In this document: positions 9,120 to 18,005 of the stretch, one piece after another | How positions within the stretch are numbered: the first letter of the stretch is position 1 | How the letters are laid out: every line of letters begins with the position of its first letter | From: an uncultured Bacteroidales bacterium | GTDB lineage: Bacteria > Bacteroidota > Bacteroidia > Bacteroidales > Paludibacteraceae | Length of the DNA stretch: 64,000 nt | Direction of reading: 5' to 3' | Assembly (NCBI GenBank): GCA_949282265.1 | Contig: CASDOZ010000009.1 | Location: 1-64,000, forward strand | Program-made: the position numbers and the translations under genes | Notes under the pieces: generated by a model | Seen by the model: the letters and a program-made list of their open reading frames with translations, nothing else | Database searches by the model: none | Told to the model about the DNA's origin: nothing

Positions 9120-9935
9120 ATGTTCCAGAAAATCACGGAAAAATCATCTTTATATGATGATTTGGAAAAGAAGAGTGTCCCTGAATTATTGCAGGAAATG
9201 AACATGGAAGATCGCAAGGTCCCTTTGGCGGTAGCCAAAGCGATTCCCCAAATAGCAGACCTGGTGGAAAAAATCGTGGAACGCATGAAACGTGGTGGCC
9301 GTATTTTTTATCTGGGTGCCGGAACGAGCGGCAGGCTTGGGGTGCTGGATGCATCGGAAATTCCGCCGACTTTCGGTATGCCTTCTCATTTGGTGGTCGG
9401 CCTGATAGCCGGAGGCGACGTCGCGCTGCGAAAGCCGGTTGAGAAGGCGGAAGATGACTTTGACCGCGGTTGGGAAGAATTGTGCGAACGTAACATCAAC
9501 AGTTCGGATACGGTTGTGGGCATTGCTGCTTCCGGTACGACGCCTTATGTGATAGGTGCGTTGCGTCATGCGCGGGAGCATGGCATATTGACGGCTTCCA
9601 TTTCGTGCAATCCGGATGCTCCTATTTCACAGGAGGCTGATATAAAGATAGAAGCGATTGTCGGACCGGAGTTTGTAACAGGAAGTACGCGATTGAAGTC
9701 AGGAACGGCCCAAAAGTTGATTTTGAACATGATAACAACTACGACCATGATTCAATTGGGACGTGTAAAAGGCAACAAAATGGTCAACATGCAATTGTCG
9801 AACGCCAAATTAGTGGACAGGGGAACCCGTATGATTGTGGAGGAGCTCGGGCTTGATTACCAGCAGGCTAATAATCTGCTGCTGTTGCATGGCTCTGTTA
9901 AAGATGCTATTGATGCTTATAAAAGGCAGGTGTAA
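9120..9935 (+). CDS. murQ: N-acetylmuramic acid 6-phosphate etherase MurQ
   Basis: 271-residue SIS-domain protein. YLGAGTSGRLGVLDASEIPP (near residue 62) is the hallmark MurQ motif, followed by EKAEDDFDRG, with GIAASGTTPYV as the sugar-phosphate-binding loop. MurQ removes D-lactate from MurNAc-6-phosphate to give GlcNAc-6-phosphate, the entry of murein sugars into amino-sugar metabolism. It is shorter than E. coli MurQ (298 residues) mainly at the C-terminus, but the core is intact. It follows the kinase by 2 bases, so the two are surely co-transcribed. This is one of the most secure calls in the region and anchors the cell-wall interpretation of its neighbours. Confidence 0.95.
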   Translation: MFQKITEKSSLYDDLEKKSVPELLQEMNMEDRKVPLAVAKAIPQIADLVEKIVERMKRGGRIFYLGAGTSGRLGVLDASEIPPTFGMPSHLVVGLIAGGDVALRKPVEKAEDDFDRGWEELCERNINSSDTVVGIAASGTTPYVIGALRHAREHGILTASISCNPDAPISQEADIKIEAIVGPEFVTGSTRLKSGTAQKLILNMITTTTMIQLGRVKGNKMVNMQLSNAKLVDRGTRMIVEELGLDYQQANNLLLLHGSVKDAIDAYKRQV

Positions 9936-9968
9936 TGTTAAAAAACAAAACCATGTTTTATAACATAC

Positions 9969-9982
9969 TGCAAACGATTGCG
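9969..9982. promoter_or_regulatory. LacI-type operator-like site 3
   Basis: TGCAAACGATTGCG, centred on CG, resembles the perfect palindrome at 8054. It lies 33 bases past the murQ stop and upstream of the susC leader, so the SusCD locus could share a regulator with murK-murQ and the divergent operon. Confidence 0.45.
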
Positions 9983-10064
9983 CTTTTGATTTTTTTTTTG
10001 TTCCTTTGCCGCCAGAAGAATTTCTTTCTGCTGATTTGAGTTGAATTGTTTTGGTGACATTTTT

Positions 10065-10087
10065 ACCGGAAAAACAATTCCGGTTTT
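10065..10087 (+). terminator. probable murQ terminator or susC attenuator
   Basis: ACCGGAA (10065-10071) pairs with TTCCGGT (10078-10084), followed by a short T-run. An alternative stem, GAATTGTTTT (10043-10052) with AAAACAATTC (10071-10080), would exclude it, the arrangement expected of an attenuator. Confidence 0.4.
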
Positions 10088-10271
10088 GTGAAAGATAAAA
10101 CTTAACCATTTTTGAAATCTGACCATGTGTGAACAAATCTATGCCATAGATCGAATTTTCAGTCCTGTCAGTCGTAATGCCGCAGGAGCTGTTTTGCCGT
10201 ATGGTTTGTGGTCAAGGTTCGTTTTAGTGTTTTTTATGATTAAAAATTTGTGCATATCAAATAATTTGATA

Positions 10272-10291
10272 ACACACACACACACACACAC
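10272..10291 (+). repeat. (AC)10 dinucleotide repeat
   Basis: Ten uninterrupted AC units lie 150 bases before the susC start codon. Such tracts can change length by slipped-strand mispairing and alter promoter or leader spacing; whether this one does is unknown. Confidence 0.9.
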
Positions 10292-10343
10292 CAAGTAGTC
10301 AGCGTTTTATATTTTTACATAATTTGTTTTTGGGGAATGCAAG

Positions 10344-10373
10344 GCCACGAAGGGTTTTTCAACTTTTCGTGGC
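10344..10373 (+). promoter_or_regulatory. stable hairpin in the susC leader
   Basis: GCCACGAA (10344-10351) pairs perfectly with TTCGTGGC (10366-10373) around a 14-base loop, followed by TTTGCTTGTTT. It ends 68 bases before the susC start. It could terminate or attenuate the transcript or stabilise the mRNA. Confidence 0.5.
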
Positions 10374-10441
10374 TTTGCTTGTTTGTACCTGTCCGTTCAG
10401 GTTTTCTGATTTGAAGAACTTGTAGCAACAAATAGAGTGGT

Positions 10442-13400
10442 ATGAAGAAAATAGTAATTTTTGTTATAGGTGTTTTGGTGGCAACACATGTTTTGTATGC
10501 TCAACAACGTAGTGTATCTGGATTAGTTACGTCTGCCGAAGATGGCTTGCCGGTGATAGGGGCCAGTGTTCTTGAAAAAGGGACATCCAATGGCACAATT
10601 ACGGATGTAGATGGTGTCTATACGCTTGTTGTTTCAGAAGGGGCTACCTTGGTAGTTAGTTATGTGGGTATGCAGTCTGCGGAAATAAAGGTAACGTCAG
10701 ACCGCCACAATATTAAATTGAAAACAGATGCGGTTGCCATTGATGAGGTCGTTGTTACTGCCATGGGTATCAAGCAGGAAAAGAAACGAATGAATTTTGC
10801 AGTCCAGAGTGTGGATGGCGATGCTATTACTGATAGCCGTTCGGCTAATTTCGTAAATTCGTTGCAAGGTAAGATTGCCGGTATAAGTGTAACCAATTCC
10901 AGCGGTTCTCCCAATTCGGAATCACAAATTATTGTGCGTGGTATTGCTTCCATTAATCCGTCCCAGAATAATGAGCCTATGTTTATCTTGGATGGAATCC
11001 CTTTGTCGGGAGGAGGCTCGGCTGCTGCTGATATAAATCCAAATGATATAGAAAATATAACGGTGCTGAAAGGTGCGGCTGCCGCAGCCTTGTATGGACA
11101 AGATGCCGCTAATGGTGTTATTATGATTACGACCAAACAAGGGGAGATTGGTAAGGTTAGTGTAACGGCCAATGCGAGCGTTGAATACGATATGCCGACC
11201 CGCGTGCCGCAATTGCAGACAAGTTATATGCCTGGTTCACAAGGATTCTATAAGGAAAAAACAATGGGTGGTTGGGGGCCATTGTTGGCTGAAGGACAGA
11301 CCATTTATGACAATGTGAATAATTTCTTGCAGAACGGTTTGTATCAGAAATACGATGTGAGTATGACTGGCGGTAGCGAAAAGTTCCAGGCATACGCTTC
11401 TGCCCAATACTCAAAAAACGATGGTATCGTCCCGAATGATTATTTAGATAAAATAGGCGTTATGTTGAAAGGGACATATACACCTGTCAAATCATTGACA
11501 GTTACTGTTTCTGCCAACATCTTGGAGACTACTTCACGTACGTTTGCTGCCGATGGCATGTCCAGTGTGTATAACTGGCCGATTACGGATGATATAACCA
11601 ATTATGAAAATGTGAATGGTTATCCCCGTTTTCTGTATTACGCGGATGTGAACAAATATGATTCGCCGGTAAGCCCTTTGTTTTCACGTTATAATGATTA
11701 TGAAAAAAACAAGGCTTTGCGCAATATCCTGCATGGTTCCATAAATTGGAAGCCATTCAAGAATTTTGAGATAACCGGCCGTGTCAGTTATGATACGAAA
11801 TCTACTTCCACCGATTCTTATCAAGTGCCACGTTGGGATGATACTGTTATTTATCAGTCATGCAAGATGCCGGCTGCTTTGGGTGATGGTGCCACGGCGG
11901 AAGAGCAGGCCCAATATGCAGCAGCTTTGGCCGCGTATGAGGAATATACAGCTATTTTGCGTGATGTTTATCCGACATCACCTTATCTGACGAGTGATGA
12001 TATTAGCAATATGGATTGGGACCTTTTGGGTTTGTATAAAACGAGAGGCGGCAAGAGCCAGTTATTTACGGCCTCTGCGATTGCAACTTATAAAATAGAA
12101 CTGCCGCTTGATTTCAGCATTGATTTGTTGGCCGGAACGGAAATGAAAATATCGGAAGGTTTTTCTATGTCCAATGCCGGACGCGATTTTATAATTCCCG
12201 GTGTATATAGTTTGAGTAATACAAACAGTGAATACCTTAAACTGACGGATCGCACAGCGGAACATAGTGGAAAAAGAACGTTCGGTTATTTTGGTGAAAT
12301 CCGTGGTGATTACAAAGGTCTTGCTTCGTTGAGCGTAACAGGACGTTGGGACTGGTCCTCTACTATTTTAAAGAACCCGTATTTTTACCCATCCATAACT
12401 GCGGGTTTGCTCTTTTCTGAATTGTTTGGCATAGCCGGCGATGTGTTCAGTTATGGGAAATTGCGTGGTAATTATGCCGTTGTCGGTAAGGATGCGCCCG
12501 CTTATTTGTATGACCGCCGTTTCAAACAATTTGCTACATATCCGGATGGTGGTTATGGAATAGACCCGACATTGTCGTCGGCAAGCAAGGAATTGATGCC
12601 GGAAATGTCCTATTCGTGGGAGGTTGGTGCCGACTTGCGCTTTTTCAACAACAAGACACGACTTGATGTGGCATATTATTCCACCAAAGTGGATAACCAG
12701 ATCGTAACGGTGCGCGTGTCGCCTTCGTCCGGGTATATTTTGCAAACCCGTAATGAAGGTGCAGTCCGGAACCATGGCGTGGAATTTACGTTGGATCAAG
12801 ATATTATAAATAGAGATGCATTTGCATGGACAGCCTCATTGAACTTCGGCTTAAATCGGGGTACAGTTGTCAGCCTGCCAGAAGATGTGGCGGAAATTAC
12901 GGGAAAGCAATATGGTGATATTTATACCTCAGCCTATTTGGGTGCTTCGACAACGGCCATTTCAGGAAAAGACTATCTGCGTACCAATGACGGGCAGATT
13001 ATTTGTACGGCTGATGGTTATCCGCAAATCGATACGAACAAAAACAAGTTGATAGGTAACCGCGAACCATTATTCCAGGCTGGTTTGACCAATATGTTTA
13101 GATATAAAGGTTGGTCGTTGTCGTTTATGTTTGATGGACGTTTGGGCGGCGATGTGGTGAATGTAACCGGCCGTGGACTGATATCTAACGGACAGAGTGC
13201 TATCTTGGAAAAATACCGTGGCCGTCAGGTTGTGGTGGAAGGCGTTGTTTTGCAGGAAGATGGCACGTATGCGCCGAATACTATGCCCATTCAGCTGGAT
13301 TACCAGACAATAACGAACTATTTCTACAATGTCAGCTCGAATTTTGTGGAAGACGGTTCTTATATTCGTTTGAGTTATGTTACGCTGGCTTATGATTTCT

Positions 13401-13603
13401 CTCATTTGTTGAAAAAGAAAGTTTTGCAAGGACTTCGTTTGTCTTTGACCGGAAATAATCTGTTCTTGTTGACGAAATATACGGGTTCTGATCCGACTTG
13501 TAACGCAAGTGCGAGTGCGGGAGGAACAGGCTCAGCCGGTATAGATAATTATGCTGTACCAAGTACGCGTGGTATCAATTGTACGGTAAGCGTTTCATTC
13601 TAA
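10442..13603 (+). CDS. SusC/RagA-type TonB-dependent outer-membrane transporter
   Basis: 1053 residues. A signal peptide ends at about residue 20 (LYAQQ). A carboxypeptidase-regulatory-like domain (about 24-105) is followed by DEVVVTAMG as a TonB-box-like stretch, a plug with the SusC signature PMFILDGIPLSG, and a long beta-barrel ending in phenylalanine. SusC proteins import glycans or peptides too large for porins, using TonB energy and a SusD lid. First gene of a nine-gene rightward locus, with SusD downstream. No sigma/anti-sigma pair or hybrid sensor is adjacent, so regulation is atypical; the upstream LacI-like sites may matter. The locus enzymes suggest murein fragments as cargo (inference). 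Confidence 0.93.
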   Translation: MKKIVIFVIGVLVATHVLYAQQRSVSGLVTSAEDGLPVIGASVLEKGTSNGTITDVDGVYTLVVSEGATLVVSYVGMQSAEIKVTSDRHNIKLKTDAVAIDEVVVTAMGIKQEKKRMNFAVQSVDGDAITDSRSANFVNSLQGKIAGISVTNSSGSPNSESQIIVRGIASINPSQNNEPMFILDGIPLSGGGSAAADINPNDIENITVLKGAAAAALYGQDAANGVIMITTKQGEIGKVSVTANASVEYDMPTRVPQLQTSYMPGSQGFYKEKTMGGWGPLLAEGQTIYDNVNNFLQNGLYQKYDVSMTGGSEKFQAYASAQYSKNDGIVPNDYLDKIGVMLKGTYTPVKSLTVTVSANILETTSRTFAADGMSSVYNWPITDDITNYENVNGYPRFLYYADVNKYDSPVSPLFSRYNDYEKNKALRNILHGSINWKPFKNFEITGRVSYDTKSTSTDSYQVPRWDDTVIYQSCKMPAALGDGATAEEQAQYAAALAAYEEYTAILRDVYPTSPYLTSDDISNMDWDLLGLYKTRGGKSQLFTASAIATYKIELPLDFSIDLLAGTEMKISEGFSMSNAGRDFIIPGVYSLSNTNSEYLKLTDRTAEHSGKRTFGYFGEIRGDYKGLASLSVTGRWDWSSTILKNPYFYPSITAGLLFSELFGIAGDVFSYGKLRGNYAVVGKDAPAYLYDRRFKQFATYPDGGYGIDPTLSSASKELMPEMSYSWEVGADLRFFNNKTRLDVAYYSTKVDNQIVTVRVSPSSGYILQTRNEGAVRNHGVEFTLDQDIINRDAFAWTASLNFGLNRGTVVSLPEDVAEITGKQYGDIYTSAYLGASTTAISGKDYLRTNDGQIICTADGYPQIDTNKNKLIGNREPLFQAGLTNMFRYKGWSLSFMFDGRLGGDVVNVTGRGLISNGQSAILEKYRGRQVVVEGVVLQEDGTYAPNTMPIQLDYQTITNYFYNVSSNFVEDGSYIRLSYVTLAYDFSHLLKKKVLQGLRLSLTGNNLFLLTKYTGSDPTCNASASAGGTGSAGIDNYAVPSTRGINCTVSVSF

Positions 13604-13639
13604 ATATTTGATATGTTGAACAATAATTCAGTTCTTAGT

Positions 13640-15406
13640 ATGAAGAAGATTCGATATATTATGTTGGCTGTTGTGGCTACTGTTTGTTGTACGGCCTGTG
13701 AGGATTTTTTGGATGTCAATACCAGCAAAGATAGTGCTACCTCCGTTACGGTGGATCAATTGTTGCCTACCGCTTGTTTTTACGCATCGCAAATCAACTA
13801 TGATCATGCGGAGTATGGTGTATATTTGGCGCAGGCATTGACTACTGGCGAAAAAAGTCAGACCGGTGTATATGCATATAGTGCCGGTTGGGAATTTCTT
13901 TCCATGAACCGCCATCCACAATGGCGGCGCCATTTTTACGATTTGGGAGCCAATATTAATGAAATGTATGCGGCGGCAGAAGAAATCAATTCACGGAATT
14001 TCATCCTAATAGGGCGTACCATCATGTTGCTGTCCACCATGCTGACAACCGATGTGTTCGGTGATATGCCGCGTTCGAATGCTTATACAACGACTTCACC
14101 GACTTATGATTCGCAAGCATCTATTTATGATTGGATGTTTCAGGAAGCGGATGAATTGATTGCATTGTATGAGGATAAATCGTGGACGGAGAATGCGGAC
14201 AATATTCCCATTTCACAGAAAATGGATCGTATTTATGCAGGCGATTTGAAAAAATGGGAATTATATACGAAAGCTCTGCGGGCACGGCTTTGGTTACGCA
14301 AATTACCTAATTGGGAAAATACGCCGGCCGTTTGCTCGCATATTGTTCAACTTGTTGATGAAGTTTTGGATGATCCGAATTGGGAAGAGCCCTTATATCA
14401 TTATGATGGCGGTACGAGTGAGCAGAATTGTCCTTGGGGACCGTATGCGCCTACTATTAATTCATGGGAGAGTCGGGCAAATCGCTTGGCAACATCCATT
14501 CCGACCAAGTTTTTTGGTTATGCCTTGTTAGGTGGATATGAGCGCAAGACTACGAACCGGCGATATGCCCTTGACCCGCGTGCGGAAAAAATGATGACGC
14601 CGCGTGAGTCTTCGACGGGTTCTGGATCAGATGCCATGCGCTGGCTTGAAAGCAACATAGGCATGGATGCATCCATGAAAATAACTTATTATCCGGATTT
14701 GTTTGCTTCGGAAGGTAATAACCCTTATACATCCAATATTGGTTATATTGCTTTGATGACTGATGAGGAGTTGCTTTTCATAAAGGCCGAGGCCCAATAT
14801 TGGGGAGGTGACAAGGCTGCTGCTTATGAAACGACCAAACAGGCAGTTTTGCGCAGTATGGAACGCTATGGTATTCGGGAATCTGATTTGAGCGGTACAG
14901 CTTTGACCCGTTATGAACGTTTCTTTGAAGTACGATTGCCCGGTGCCACCACATTCAGCATTTCCGATTTGATGCAGCAAAAGTTTGTCGCTATGTACTT
15001 GCAGCCAGAGTTGTGGACGGACGTACGCCGCTATAATTATAGTAGCAAAACGAATGGTATTTTATATGATGGTGTGCCTGTTTACACGGTTACGACATGC
15101 CATGACGGCTCAAGTACGGGTTACAAAGTGGAAAATTTTACTGTGGAATATTCCCTGCGTCGTCCGTATAATTTGTATGAGCCGTATTGGTGTCAGGCGG
15201 ATGCATATGGAATCAATGCAGAACTGTCTCCGAACGCTTGGGTGAACCGGTTGAACTACGATCCGGAAACGGAAGACAAATATAACCGTGCGGAATTGGA
15301 ACGTTTGGGTGCGTACAAAAACCATGAATGGCTGAAAAAGCGTATGATATGGGCGTACAATACTTCGGGCAAAGCTGTGTGCAGTGACCCGACAGAGTGG
15401 AAATAG
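13640..15406 (+). CDS. SusD/RagB-family surface lipoprotein
   Basis: About 588 residues. I take the Met at 13640 because it starts a normal lipoprotein signal (MKKIRYIMLAVVATVCCTAC) with the lipid-bearing Cys at its end; a Met nine codons earlier only adds a polar tail. EDFLDVNTSKDSAT after the Cys is typical of SusD mature N-termini, and the rest has the TPR-rich SusD pattern with many Trp and Tyr residues. SusD forms the hinged lid over SusC and binds ligand at the cell surface. It begins 36 bases after the susC stop. The subfamily looks like the SusD-like group used for small or non-starch ligands; the ligand is not readable. Confidence 0.9.
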   Translation: MKKIRYIMLAVVATVCCTACEDFLDVNTSKDSATSVTVDQLLPTACFYASQINYDHAEYGVYLAQALTTGEKSQTGVYAYSAGWEFLSMNRHPQWRRHFYDLGANINEMYAAAEEINSRNFILIGRTIMLLSTMLTTDVFGDMPRSNAYTTTSPTYDSQASIYDWMFQEADELIALYEDKSWTENADNIPISQKMDRIYAGDLKKWELYTKALRARLWLRKLPNWENTPAVCSHIVQLVDEVLDDPNWEEPLYHYDGGTSEQNCPWGPYAPTINSWESRANRLATSIPTKFFGYALLGGYERKTTNRRYALDPRAEKMMTPRESSTGSGSDAMRWLESNIGMDASMKITYYPDLFASEGNNPYTSNIGYIALMTDEELLFIKAEAQYWGGDKAAAYETTKQAVLRSMERYGIRESDLSGTALTRYERFFEVRLPGATTFSISDLMQQKFVAMYLQPELWTDVRRYNYSSKTNGILYDGVPVYTVTTCHDGSSTGYKVENFTVEYSLRRPYNLYEPYWCQADAYGINAELSPNAWVNRLNYDPETEDKYNRAELERLGAYKNHEWLKKRMIWAYNTSGKAVCSDPTEWK

Positions 15407-15433
15407 GGTAGTAACTGTAAAATAGATGGATAT

Positions 15434-16297
15434 ATGAAAAATTCATTGAATAAGATAGCGGCGGTAGTTTTTGGTAGCTTGCTTATGCTGGGTCTGTTTT
15501 CTTGTGAAAAACATGATTTGTTTGATGAAAATGCCATGACTGGTGATATAGGACCACAAGCTTATTGGGAAATCGGCAGTTCGATGGTGAATGCCGGTGC
15601 AACTGTGCCATTTACAGCCCAATATTACTCGACGGTTTCGGAAATCGACCATTCCGAAGTCTGGTATAAAATTGAAGAGAGCCTGGAGAAAAATGTTTCT
15701 TGTCCGTGGGTAACTACTTTTACATACGACATCAGTTCATCGGTGACAGAAGAAAAACGGATTTCCCAGAAAATCCAGGAATATCCACATGAACTAGCGA
15801 CTTGGAATGATTCGCTTCATGCCTATTATTTTGAAAGTACTTTCCCCGTAAGTTATACGTTGAGCGCTTATTCGTGGAGTAAGCCGGCAACCATGGATAC
15901 GACCTTGGCGGAACGTTATTTCGGACAGGAATACATGCAGCATTTCAAGGACAGCCTCTATACGTTGATGCAGTTCGATGATTTCCAGAAAATGTTTTTA
16001 GGCCTGGAATTGTTGGAAGATTTCAAACAGTACACCGATTCAACTCTGGATGAAAATGCGGGGGAAAATGTTTATACCTATCATTTCCCGAAAAATGAAG
16101 CCGGTGAGACCCCTGTGCCGGAAGATATCCGGAAAATGTATGAAGGAATCTCCTTTTATGATTTGATTTTCAATACATCGACCGGAGTTTATGACATAGA
16201 GTATAAGCGTTCTTATGGATTGGAGGCTGTGTTGCGTGTCTATGATACGCGCGGGGTTTATGGGACTACGATAATGAAAGAGATAAGTATCAATTAA
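15434..16297 (+). CDS. lipoprotein of unknown family in the SusCD locus
   Basis: 287 residues. A lipoprotein signal ends in LGLFSC, with the Cys at about residue 24, so the protein is membrane-anchored and probably surface-exposed. I do not recognise the mature domain. It is acidic, rich in Tyr and Trp, and looks mostly beta, with a helical stretch at about 155-200. It starts 27 bases after susD and ends 11 bases before the PKD lipoprotein, the place where surface glycan-binding proteins are usually encoded, so accessory ligand binding is a reasonable guess. No catalytic motif is visible. Confidence 0.7.
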   Translation: MKNSLNKIAAVVFGSLLMLGLFSCEKHDLFDENAMTGDIGPQAYWEIGSSMVNAGATVPFTAQYYSTVSEIDHSEVWYKIEESLEKNVSCPWVTTFTYDISSSVTEEKRISQKIQEYPHELATWNDSLHAYYFESTFPVSYTLSAYSWSKPATMDTTLAERYFGQEYMQHFKDSLYTLMQFDDFQKMFLGLELLEDFKQYTDSTLDENAGENVYTYHFPKNEAGETPVPEDIRKMYEGISFYDLIFNTSTGVYDIEYKRSYGLEAVLRVYDTRGVYGTTIMKEISIN

Positions 16298-16308
16298 AAT
16301 CGGAGAAT

Positions 16309-17979
16309 ATGAAGCAAATAAAAATCAAATATGTGCTTTTGTCCATTGTCAGCACTGTTTTTATCGGTTGTATCGATAATGACCCGCAGGTCGAGGTATT
16401 GCCATCGGCTGCCGTAAAATTCATATACGAAGTGGCCGACTCTGTATATACATTGGATTATTATACCGGTGCGACCATACGTTTCACAAGTATTTCCGCC
16501 TTGGAAGGTACGTGCCAATGGGATTTTGGCGACGGGGAAACGGCAACCGGTGAGGTAGTGACGCATAAATATGCGGAAGCGGGCACGTATGCCGTGAAGC
16601 TGACGGTCGCCGGCTCGCAAAGTTGTACGGAGCCAATCATGATTTATGACATAGTCCCGATTCTGTCCATCAAATCGATTGAAGGTGGCATTTGTGAAGT
16701 TTTGACTTCTGCGGTGGAATTTGATGTGGAAGTTCCGAATCCGGAAAATCTTTCAGTAGAATATTTGTGGACCTTTCCTGTAGGGACGGTTGATGAAACA
16801 GGGGAAACTTTAACGGAATATGCCGGCGAAAATCCGGGCAAGGTTCGTTTTGGCAATGTCGGGTCGCAAACTGTCCGCCTGCAAGTGAAATTGGGCGGCC
16901 GTTCGTTGGAGGAAGGCTCCCTGAAAGTGCCGGTAGCCTATAACAAGGAAGTGCCGACTTTGTATTATGCGGTTAAGGGCGGCAACTTGATGGCCTATAA
17001 GCTGGTGAACGATAAACCGGATAACATGGAAATCACACCTTTTGACTTGGGTGTTTCTTCCGGGCAGCACGCGCTGAACATCGTATTCAAGGACAGTTCC
17101 TTATATGTGTTGGATTGCGGCAAGCAGTTTACGTATGTCGATGACCAGGCAGGAAACTTGGGTGATGGCAAAATTACGGTAGTAGCTAAGGATGGCTCCA
17201 AGGTGGAAACCATGCTTGCCAATTCCGGCACGGCGTTCGATGACCCGTTCTACGGATATGCCGAGGGCGACTATCTGTATTTTTCCGATCGGAATACAGG
17301 TTTTGCCCGTGCCAAATTGACCGACCGTAATAAAGTGTTGTCACGTACAGAATATCCTTATTATGTCCAGAATGCTTTACTCGGTTATTACAACAATGGT
17401 TGGAGCTATGGTGCCATGAATGCTTGCTTTGGCAAAATCAACGGAACTTGGTATCAGTGTAAAACCTATAACGGTTATGGCATTTACCGTTATACAGATG
17501 CTGATATCTTGTCTGAACCGACAACTGGCGGTGAAAAAGCACCTGATGCAGGAATTGCTTTGAGTGGAATGTCCGTGAAGTCTTTTGTTTGGGATGCCAA
17601 AAACCAAGTGATTTATTTTTCCATTTACGATACGGGTTATGAAGGTTTGTATCGTTGCACGTTGGCCCAGTTGGATGCCATAGGTGCAACGAAAGGCAAT
17701 TTGGCCCCTTACAAACTGACAATGGCCGATGGAACCAGCATTGTACCAATAACAACACCTGGTGTGGGCGAAGGTTCGAGTGGTGAGTTTATCGGTGTAT
17801 GCCAGATGGCATTGGACGAATCTGATGGCAGTGTGTATTTCGGTTATCGTTCCGGTGATGCGAATGTGAAGTCCGGTTTGATGCGTTACAACCCTGCTTC
17901 CGGCAAGATAGAATATGTTTTGGAGGGTGTGGAAGTATATGGAGTAGCGGTGAACATGACGCTCTCCAAATTGTTTTGA
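16309..17979 (+). CDS. PKD-domain lipoprotein with beta-propeller-like C-terminus
   Basis: 556 residues. A short lipoprotein signal ends in VFIGC, with the Cys at about residue 21. A PKD domain at about 30-115 shows the classic WDFGDGETATG and HKYAEAGTYAVKLTV motifs; a second Ig/PKD-like domain follows (about 120-210), then a long region (220-556) with repeated YLYFSD-type strands resembling a beta-propeller. PKD-like lipoproteins occupy the same position in many Bacteroidota SusCD loci and probably bind glycan or present partners at the surface. No hydrolase motif is visible. The next gene's true start lies 26 bases downstream. Confidence 0.75.
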   Translation: MKQIKIKYVLLSIVSTVFIGCIDNDPQVEVLPSAAVKFIYEVADSVYTLDYYTGATIRFTSISALEGTCQWDFGDGETATGEVVTHKYAEAGTYAVKLTVAGSQSCTEPIMIYDIVPILSIKSIEGGICEVLTSAVEFDVEVPNPENLSVEYLWTFPVGTVDETGETLTEYAGENPGKVRFGNVGSQTVRLQVKLGGRSLEEGSLKVPVAYNKEVPTLYYAVKGGNLMAYKLVNDKPDNMEITPFDLGVSSGQHALNIVFKDSSLYVLDCGKQFTYVDDQAGNLGDGKITVVAKDGSKVETMLANSGTAFDDPFYGYAEGDYLYFSDRNTGFARAKLTDRNKVLSRTEYPYYVQNALLGYYNNGWSYGAMNACFGKINGTWYQCKTYNGYGIYRYTDADILSEPTTGGEKAPDAGIALSGMSVKSFVWDAKNQVIYFSIYDTGYEGLYRCTLAQLDAIGATKGNLAPYKLTMADGTSIVPITTPGVGEGSSGEFIGVCQMALDESDGSVYFGYRSGDANVKSGLMRYNPASGKIEYVLEGVEVYGVAVNMTLSKLF

Positions 17980-18005
17980 CAGGTCGATTTGTAAAATATG
18001 GATAT

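Larger units (their letters stand above)
9936..10441 (+). other. long intergenic region / leader before susC
   Basis: 506 bases without a gene. It holds a LacI-like palindrome (9969-9982), a possible murQ terminator overlapped by an alternative hairpin (10043-10087), an (AC)10 repeat (10272-10291) and a hairpin close to the susC start (10344-10373). TTCCTTTG at 10001-10008 is one base off the promoter consensus. If used, the susC leader would exceed 400 bases. Confidence 0.5.
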
